9,704 nucleotides of DNA, taken from Lentisphaerota bacterium (GTDB lineage: Bacteria; Verrucomicrobiota; Lentisphaeria; Oligosphaerales; JAFGRS01). The notes beneath the pieces were generated by a model. The model did not search any database, was not told where the DNA came from, and saw nothing but the letters and a program-made list of their open reading frames with translations. The position numbers and the translations under genes were made by a program. The stretch covers positions 1-9,704 of the forward strand of contig JAAYZO010000349.1 of NCBI GenBank assembly GCA_012514865.1, read 5' to 3'. Below are positions 5,341 through 9,704 of this stretch, one piece after another (the first letter of the stretch is position 1; the number at the start of each line of letters is the position of its first letter).

Positions 5341-7713
5341 ATGACCTGCCCGACCCGTCACCTGCTGCACCTCTGCTGCTGCGCCGGCCTGGCCATGAGC
5401 AGCGCCGCCCGCGATCTGTACGTCGGCCCGGAGGGCGCCGACGACGCGCCCGGCACGCGCGAGCAGCCCTGGCGCAGCCTGAGCAAGGTCAACGCCGAGG
5501 CCGGCCCCGGCGACACGGTCCACTTCCTCCCCGGCGAGTACTCCGGGACCCTGTCGCCCGAGCGCGGCGGCGAGCCCGGCCGGCCGCTGGTGTTCCGTGC
5601 TGTCGACCGCCATCGCGCCACCCTGGCCGCGGCGAGCGCCGGCGGCGTGGCGGTGCGTCTGGAGCAGCGTGCGCATGTGGTCCTGTCGGGCCTGCACATC
5701 ACCGGCCGCGAGCGCTCGTCGTGGTTCCAGATCCGTGGATCGGACCACATCGTCGTCGACGGCTGCCGGTTCGACCTCTCCGGTGCCGGCCAGAGCAGCC
5801 TGGTGCGCGACAGCGAGCACCTCCGCTTTACCGGCAACACCTTCTCGCGGGATCAGTTCTGGGGTAACATGCTGGACGTGCAGGTCTGCTCGCAGGTGCT
5901 CTTCGAGGGCAACGCCTTCACCCGCGCCGGCCACTGCCCGCTGCAGATCACCCAAGGGCAGTTCATCGTCATCCGCGCCAACTGCTTCCACAACGACTGG
6001 GGGCGCAACTTCGAGTTCTGGAGTTCCGGGCGGCTGCTGGTCGAGGGCAATGTCGTCACCGAGGCCCGCGACAGCGCCGGCTCGGCCGACTCACGCGCCA
6101 AGAACCTCTACCACGACGCGATCGTGCGCTTCAACCGCATCTACCGCAACCGGCACACGCCGATGAACTCGTCGAGCTACTTCCCGATGGGCGCGGCGCC
6201 GACCAGCCACCACCGCGAGCCCTTCCGGCTGGTCAACTCGCGCATCTACAACAACACCCTCGTGGACAACCTCGGCCAGGCCTGGCAGTTCACCGGGCTG
6301 AACATCTCGCAGAACCACGTCTTCAACAACATCCTCTACCACAACGACAAGGTCGCCGAGGGCTGCCAGCTCTGGATCGCCACCGACATCTCGCGCGACA
6401 ACCGCTTTGCGAACAACCTCATCAGCTCGGGCCGGCCGGACGACAAGACGGTGCGCTACGGCGATGCCTACCTCAGCGTCGCCGAGATGAACGCCCGGCG
6501 CGGCCTGACCGCCTTCTGGGCCGAGTTCAGCGGCGGCGTCGATGCCGACCCGCGCTTCCGCGACCAGGCCGGGCTGGACTACCGCCTGCAGCCCGACAGC
6601 CCGGCGATCGACGCCGGGCGGCCCCTCGCCATCGCCATCGGCGCCGGCCGCGGCGCGGTCCTGCCCGTCAGCGACGGCATCCCCTTCTACGACGGCTTCG
6701 GCATCGAGGGCGAGGCGGGCGACTGGATCGCCGTGGGGCGGCCTGACCAGCGCGCCCGGGTCCTGCGTGTCGAGCTGCGCTACTACCAGCCGGCGCGGCT
6801 GCATCTCGACCGCGAGGTCGAGTGGACTGACGGCGCCCCGGTGAGCCTGCCGTGGTCCGGCGCCGCGCCGGACATCGGCGCCTTCGAGCATGGCCTCGAG
6901 CACCCGGCCCGCCTGGCCGCCTTCGCCGCCCCTGCCGACGCCCGCCCCGGCCAGGCGGTGCGCTTCACGCTGGACAGCTTCGGCAGCGCCGTCGACGCCG
7001 TGGAATGGGACTTCGGCGATGGCCGCACCGCTGCCGAGCGCGAGCCCGCCCATGCCTACGACGCCGTCGGGCACTACCCGGTGAACGTGCGCGCCCGTCT
7101 CGCCGGCGGGGCGGCGGTGGCGGCGGTGGTGTTCGTGAAGGTGGTGGTGCCGGCCGAGGACAACCCGCCGCTGGCCTGGGCCGACTTCGAGGAGTCGACG
7201 CGCTGGGACTGGGGCTACCACTTCAAGTTCTACCGCAACGACCTGACGGCATGGGCGCTGGTCGACGGCGTCGGTCACCGCGGCTCGCGCTGTGTGCATC
7301 TCTCGGCCGACCAGGGCATCAAGAGCAACCAGGCCACCTGCAAGATCGCCCCCGGCGAGTGGGACCTCGATGCCTACCCGATCGTGCGCTTCGCGTACCG
7401 CATCCCGCCGGGCGTGCCGGTGGCGATCGCGCTGGAGCCGTTTGTGACGCGCGGCCTGCCGCGCGGCGTGGTCGTCGGCGGCACGCCGGCGCACCAGGCC
7501 GGCCCGTATGTGTCGATCGACCGCTACCGCCTCGTCGACGACGGCGAGTGGCACACCCTGAGCCTCGACGCGCGCGTCGTCCGCGAGGCCATCCCCGACC
7601 TGAAGTACCTGCGCATGTTCCTCTTCCACCTGGGCTGGGGGGCCAAGCCCGCGACTCCCTACGAATTCTGGTTCGACGACTTCGCCATCGAGGCCGCCGA
7701 ACGCGCCGAGTGA
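5341..7713 (+). CDS. Exported right-handed parallel beta-helix protein with PKD domain
   Basis: This 790-residue protein probably acts outside the cytoplasm. Residues 1 to about 23 look like a Sec signal peptide (cleavage near SSAA), with three consecutive cysteines in the core but no proper lipobox. DLYVGPEGADDAPGTREQPW, then PGDTVHFLPGEYSG, is the typical entrance of pectate-lyase-like or DUF1565 beta-helices. Helix rungs with recurring 'N-x-[FILV]' turns (such as FTGNTF, FEGNAF, IRANCF, VEGNVV) continue to about 520, closing with the SPAIDAG and APDIGAFE motifs. A PKD domain (about 525-603) has WDFGDG at 556-561 and HAYDAVGHYPVNV. The last 185 residues look like a carbohydrate-binding-type beta-sandwich ending EFWFDDFAIE. 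No catalytic set is recognised, so it may be a polysaccharide lyase, a hydrolase or only a binding protein. AAGGAAGG (5325-5332) supports ATG 5341, with GTG 5338 as alternative. Confidence 0.87.
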   Translation: MTCPTRHLLHLCCCAGLAMSSAARDLYVGPEGADDAPGTREQPWRSLSKVNAEAGPGDTVHFLPGEYSGTLSPERGGEPGRPLVFRAVDRHRATLAAASAGGVAVRLEQRAHVVLSGLHITGRERSSWFQIRGSDHIVVDGCRFDLSGAGQSSLVRDSEHLRFTGNTFSRDQFWGNMLDVQVCSQVLFEGNAFTRAGHCPLQITQGQFIVIRANCFHNDWGRNFEFWSSGRLLVEGNVVTEARDSAGSADSRAKNLYHDAIVRFNRIYRNRHTPMNSSSYFPMGAAPTSHHREPFRLVNSRIYNNTLVDNLGQAWQFTGLNISQNHVFNNILYHNDKVAEGCQLWIATDISRDNRFANNLISSGRPDDKTVRYGDAYLSVAEMNARRGLTAFWAEFSGGVDADPRFRDQAGLDYRLQPDSPAIDAGRPLAIAIGAGRGAVLPVSDGIPFYDGFGIEGEAGDWIAVGRPDQRARVLRVELRYYQPARLHLDREVEWTDGAPVSLPWSGAAPDIGAFEHGLEHPARLAAFAAPADARPGQAVRFTLDSFGSAVDAVEWDFGDGRTAAEREPAHAYDAVGHYPVNVRARLAGGAAVAAVVFVKVVVPAEDNPPLAWADFEESTRWDWGYHFKFYRNDLTAWALVDGVGHRGSRCVHLSADQGIKSNQATCKIAPGEWDLDAYPIVRFAYRIPPGVPVAIALEPFVTRGLPRGVVVGGTPAHQAGPYVSIDRYRLVDDGEWHTLSLDARVVREAIPDLKYLRMFLFHLGWGAKPATPYEFWFDDFAIEAAERAE

Positions 7714-7735
7714 GCCCGCGGCGGGCGCCGCGGGC
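7714..7735. terminator. 9-bp hairpin just after the beta-helix gene
   Basis: GCCCGCGGC (7714-7722) pairs perfectly with GCCGCGGGC (7727-7735) around a 4-nt loop, starting at the base after the TGA. Position and stability fit a transcript end for the beta-helix gene, but no T-run follows, so a Rho-independent mechanism of the classical type is not shown. It could equally be a 3' stabilising hairpin. Confidence 0.45.
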
Positions 7736-7744
7736 GCCCGGCTC

Positions 7745-7877
7745 GTATGAACCATCGTGTCGTTGTGCTGTCGACGCCGTTGCGGCTCGTGGACGCCTTC
7801 GCGTCTGTGGACACTCGCGCTCCACACCGGTGGCGGGCGATGGTCTGCCTTGCCCTACCCGGCGCCCCGTGCGCCGG
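7745..7877 (+). repeat. Mosaic hairpin repeat, copy 3
   Basis: Leader GTATGAA (7745-7751), TGCTGTCG box (7766-7773), stem CCG-TTG-CGG (7777-7785), stem GACGC-CTTC-GCGTC (7792-7805), stem GTGGA/TCCAC enclosing CACTCGCGC (7807-7825), tail CGATGGTCTGCC (7838-7849) and CCCGGCGCCCCGTGCGCCGG at the end. It aligns with copy 2 over nearly its whole length. The second stem is kept while its loop differs (CTTC here, GTTG there). It lies between the beta-helix and GH4 genes and is very probably non-coding. Confidence 0.7.
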
Positions 7878-7889
7878 CGGGGCGGAGGT

Positions 7890-7914
7890 GGGCGCCACGA
7901 GCCGAGTGGCGCCC
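7890..7914. repeat. 9-bp stem-loop after repeat copy 3
   Basis: GGGCGCCAC (7890-7898) and GTGGCGCCC (7906-7914) pair perfectly around the 7-nt loop GAGCCGA. It follows the mosaic repeat by 12 nt and has no counterpart after the other copies, so it is either a separate element or a copy-specific extension. It lacks a T-run. Confidence 0.6.
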
Positions 7915-7995
7915 GGGAGGTCCACGGACGGCGCCATGGGGCTGCTTGCCGGGCGCGGCACGGCCAGGCGCGCTACATTGATTACGGTTCGGCCC

Positions 7996-8020
7996 GCGCC
8001 GGGCCGCGCCGGGCCGCGCC
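7996..8020 (+). repeat. Short GC tandem repeat (10-bp unit, 2.5 copies)
   Basis: The unit GCGCCGGGCC occurs at 7996-8005 and 8006-8015, followed by GCGCC (8016-8020). It lies in the GH4 leader, 54 nt before the ATG. It may be simple slippage-prone sequence; copy number could differ between strains. Confidence 0.7.
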
Positions 8021-8060
8021 GTCGGCGGCCGTGACGAGAGGCGAATGGCGAGACAACGCC

Positions 8061-8067
8061 GGGAGAG
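8061..8067 (+). promoter_or_regulatory. Ribosome-binding site of the GH4 gene
   Basis: GGGAGAG lies seven bases before ATG 8075. It selects this start over the upstream in-frame ATG at 8045, which has no comparable site and would add ten basic residues in front of the Rossmann fold. Confidence 0.7.
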
Positions 8068-8074
8068 AGCACGC

Positions 8075-9400
8075 ATGGCCAAGATCGCTTTCATCGGGGC
8101 CGGGAGCTTCGGCTTCACACGCACGCTGGTCAAGGACATCCTGACCTTCCCCCTCCTGCAGGATGCCACCATCGCGCTGATGGACATCGACCCGGAACGC
8201 CTCGAGATGATCACCCGGGCGGTGCAGCGCATCGTCAAGGAGGGCAACTACCCGGCGAAGGTCGTCTCGACCCTCGACCGCCGCGCGGCGCTTGAGGGCG
8301 CCGACGCGGTGCTGTGCACGATCCTGTCCGGCGGTGTGGATGTGTGGCGCTACGACATCGAGATCCCGAAGAAGTTCGGTGTCGATATCAACGTCGGCGA
8401 CACGCGCGGCCCGGCCGGGATCTTCCGCGCCCTGCGCACGATACCGACCATGCTGAGCATCTGCCGGGACATGGAGGAGGTCTGCCCGCGCGCCATCCTG
8501 CTGAACTACACCAACCCGATGGCGATGCTCTGCCGGGCCATGCAGCGGCAGTCCTCGATCGAGGTCAGCGGCCTCTGCCACAGCGTCCAGGGCACCGCCC
8601 ACATGCTGGCGCGCTGGATCAAGGCCCCGATGGCGGAGGTCGACTACGTCTGCGCCGGCATCAACCACCAGGCCTTCTATCTGAAGTTCACCTGGAAGGG
8701 CGAGGACGCCTACCCGCTGATCCGGAAGGCGATGAAGCGTCGCGAGGTCTACAACGAGGAGCAGGTGCGCAACGAGATGTTCCTCGCCCTGGGCTACTAC
8801 GTCACCGAGTCGAGCGGCCACAACAGCGAGTACAACGCCTGGTTCCGCAAGCGTCCCGACCTCATCGAGCGGTACTGCACGCACAGCACCGGCTGGAACC
8901 CCGGCGAGTACGCCTACATCCTGAAGAGCTACCGCCAGCGCGGCCGCGACTGGAAGAAGAAGATCATCGAGTGGATCGAGGACCCGAAGCCGCTCGACCT
9001 GCGCCGCGGCGAGGAGTACGCCGCCAGCATCATCAACGCCCGCCTGGGCGGGACGCCCTTCGAGTTCAATGGCAATGTCCCCAACACCGGCCTGATCACG
9101 AACCTGCCGACGGGCGTCTGCGTCGAGGTCCCGGTGATCGTCAACCGGCGCGGCCTGAATCCCCTGCATGTCGGGGCGCTGCCGGCGCAGCTCGCGGCGA
9201 TGGTCAACACCAGCGTCGCCATCGAGGAGATGGCGGTCGAGGCGGCCCTCACCGGCAATGCCGAGGGCGTCTTCCACGCCATCTGCTACGACCCGCTGAC
9301 CGCGGCGGTGCTGTCGCTCGCCGAGATCCGCGATCTGGTCAAGGCCATGCTGAAGAAGAACCAGGCCTACCTGCCACAGTTCAAGAGCATCGCCCTCTGA
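8075..9400 (+). CDS. Glycoside hydrolase family 4, probable alpha-galactosidase
   Basis: A 441-residue cytoplasmic enzyme of GH4, which cleaves glycosides by an unusual NAD+- and Mn2+-dependent redox-elimination route. It opens with the Rossmann motif IAFIGAGSFGFT (4-15). GDTRGPAG (108-115) and NYTNPMAM (144-151) follow. GLCHSVQGT (166-174) contains Cys168, and GINHQAFY (195-202) contains His198; these are the expected metal ligands. In GH4 the tetrapeptide after the metal site tracks substrate, and CHSV is the form known from MelA-type alpha-galactosidases, unlike CNVP or CDMP of the 6-phospho-glycosidases. The substrate is therefore probably a non-phosphorylated alpha-galactoside, though other non-phosphorylated glycosides cannot be excluded. 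There is no signal peptide. The next gene begins 11 nt after the stop, suggesting one transcript; the exported beta-helix protein upstream could supply oligosaccharides. Confidence 0.92.
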   Translation: MAKIAFIGAGSFGFTRTLVKDILTFPLLQDATIALMDIDPERLEMITRAVQRIVKEGNYPAKVVSTLDRRAALEGADAVLCTILSGGVDVWRYDIEIPKKFGVDINVGDTRGPAGIFRALRTIPTMLSICRDMEEVCPRAILLNYTNPMAMLCRAMQRQSSIEVSGLCHSVQGTAHMLARWIKAPMAEVDYVCAGINHQAFYLKFTWKGEDAYPLIRKAMKRREVYNEEQVRNEMFLALGYYVTESSGHNSEYNAWFRKRPDLIERYCTHSTGWNPGEYAYILKSYRQRGRDWKKKIIEWIEDPKPLDLRRGEEYAASIINARLGGTPFEFNGNVPNTGLITNLPTGVCVEVPVIVNRRGLNPLHVGALPAQLAAMVNTSVAIEEMAVEAALTGNAEGVFHAICYDPLTAAVLSLAEIRDLVKAMLKKNQAYLPQFKSIAL

Positions 9401-9406
9401 GGAGGT
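9401..9406 (+). promoter_or_regulatory. Ribosome-binding site of the DUF1648-type gene
   Basis: GGAGGT follows directly after the GH4 TGA (9398-9400) and lies five bases before ATG 9412. This fixes the start of the last gene and supports co-translation with the GH4 enzyme. Confidence 0.8.
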
Positions 9407-9411
9407 GCGCC

Positions 9412-9704
9412 ATGCAGCGGGTCCTCATCAGCAGTTACCTGGTCAACCTGGCGCTGAACCTCGCCGCGCTGGCGTGGCTGCCGGAGCGCGTGGCGAGCCA
9501 CTTCGGCGCCCGCGGCCTGGCCGACGGCTGGATGCCGCGGGGCGGCTATGTCCTGATGATGGTCCTCATGCAGACGGTCTTCCTGGCGGTGTTTCTGGGA
9601 TCGCACCGCCTGGTCTTTGCCGTGTCGCCGCGCTGGGTGAATCTGCCGCACAAGGACTACTGGCTGCAGCCCGAGCGTCGTGCCGTCACTCAGGCCATGC
9701 TGGC
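9412..9704 (+). CDS. DUF1648-type membrane protein (partial, cut at window end)
   Basis: The frame is open from ATG 9412 to the window edge, giving 97 codons and no stop. A first hydrophobic segment (about residues 4-22) is followed by LPERVASHFGARGLADGW. This matches the DUF1648 signature, in which a short loop with 'HFGA-G-ADGW' follows the first membrane helix. A second hydrophobic segment covers about 47-63. The later NLPHKDYWLQPERR block is also typical of these proteins. Function is unknown; some DUF1648 relatives are SdpI-like immunity proteins, but nothing here shows that role. The ribosome-binding site touching the GH4 stop makes an operon likely. Partial at its 3' end. Confidence 0.82.
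   Translation, partial: MQRVLISSYLVNLALNLAALAWLPERVASHFGARGLADGWMPRGGYVLMMVLMQTVFLAVFLGSHRLVFAVSPRWVNLPHKDYWLQPERRAVTQAML

Larger units (their letters stand above)
7714..8074. other. Gene-free stretch before the GH4 gene
   Basis: No gene is supported here. It contains a terminator-like hairpin (7714-7735), mosaic repeat copy 3 (7745-7877), a 9-bp stem-loop (7890-7914), a small AT-rich patch CTACATTGATTA (7973-7984) and a GC tandem repeat (7996-8020). TACATT (7974-7979) could be a -10 box for the GH4 gene, but no acceptable -35 lies 16-18 bases upstream, so I do not call a promoter. Open frames crossing the stretch are extensions of shadows. Confidence 0.7.

Noticed and set aside
6091..7827. 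578-residue minus-strand open frame
   Set aside because: It is antisense to the beta-helix/PKD gene, whose protein has a signal peptide, a WDFGDG PKD motif and a good ribosome-binding site.
137..7877. CRISPR array
   Set aside because: Repeats are thousands of bases apart and separated by genes, differ in length, and show no regular spacers; no cas gene is present.
7946..7979. Promoter TTGCCG...TACATT for the GH4 gene
   Set aside because: The spacer is 22 bases, too long for a sigma70 promoter, and no better -35 hexamer is present at 16-18 bases.
7982..9277. 431-residue minus-strand open frame
   Set aside because: It is antisense to the GH4 gene, which has complete family motifs and a ribosome-binding site.
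9367..9651. 94-residue minus-strand open frame at the right end
   Set aside because: It overlaps the end of GH4 and the DUF1648-type gene on the other strand, which has a near-perfect ribosome-binding site and a recognised signature.

Overview
The window is high-GC bacterial DNA (about two-thirds G+C or more by eye) with densely packed genes. Long open frames on the opposite strand of nearly every gene are by-products of this composition. A lipoprotein signal peptide suggests a diderm. The mix of an Lrp-coupled aminotransferase, a secreted parallel beta-helix/PKD protein ending its helix in a 'DIGAFE' motif, a GH4 alpha-galactosidase and hairpin-rich intergenic repeats fits an environmental PVC-type bacterium (Lentisphaerota, Kiritimatiellota or Planctomycetota-like). 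That placement is inference from gene style, not from a phylogenetic marker.

Layout. Bases 1-348 hold no gene, only stem-loops and one copy of a dispersed mosaic repeat. Bases 349-3390 carry a minus-strand cluster, read right to left: a LysM lipoprotein with a long coiled coil, an Lrp/AsnC-type regulator, a class I/II PLP aminotransferase overlapping it by 26 nt, and TrmB (tRNA m7G46 methyltransferase). A possible promoter lies near 3544-3572 with an 8-bp inverted repeat across its -10. Bases 3391-3951 are gene-free and contain that promoter, a run of three hairpins and a second mosaic-repeat copy. On the plus strand follow RsmB (16S rRNA m5C967 methyltransferase, ends 5211), a large exported beta-helix/PKD protein (5341-7713), a gene-free stretch with the third repeat copy (7714-8074), a GH4 alpha-galactosidase (8075-9400) and, 11 nt later, the start of a DUF1648-type membrane protein cut by the window end.

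How the genes fit together. The Lrp regulator and aminotransferase almost certainly form one translationally coupled amino-acid metabolism unit. The exported beta-helix protein and the cytoplasmic GH4 enzyme suggest polysaccharide or galactoside use, but the link is only proximity. TrmB and RsmB are housekeeping RNA methyltransferases.

The least ordinary signal is non-coding. Three same-orientation copies of a modular hairpin repeat (137-345, 3801-3934, 7745-7877) share the module order leader, TGCTGTCG box, hairpins with TTC or GTT/TTG loops, and a 'CGAT..GTCT' to CCGGCGCC tail. They occupy the three larger gene-free stretches. No CRISPR array, tRNA, rRNA, transposase or phage gene was seen, and nothing amounts to a demonstrably new protein system.
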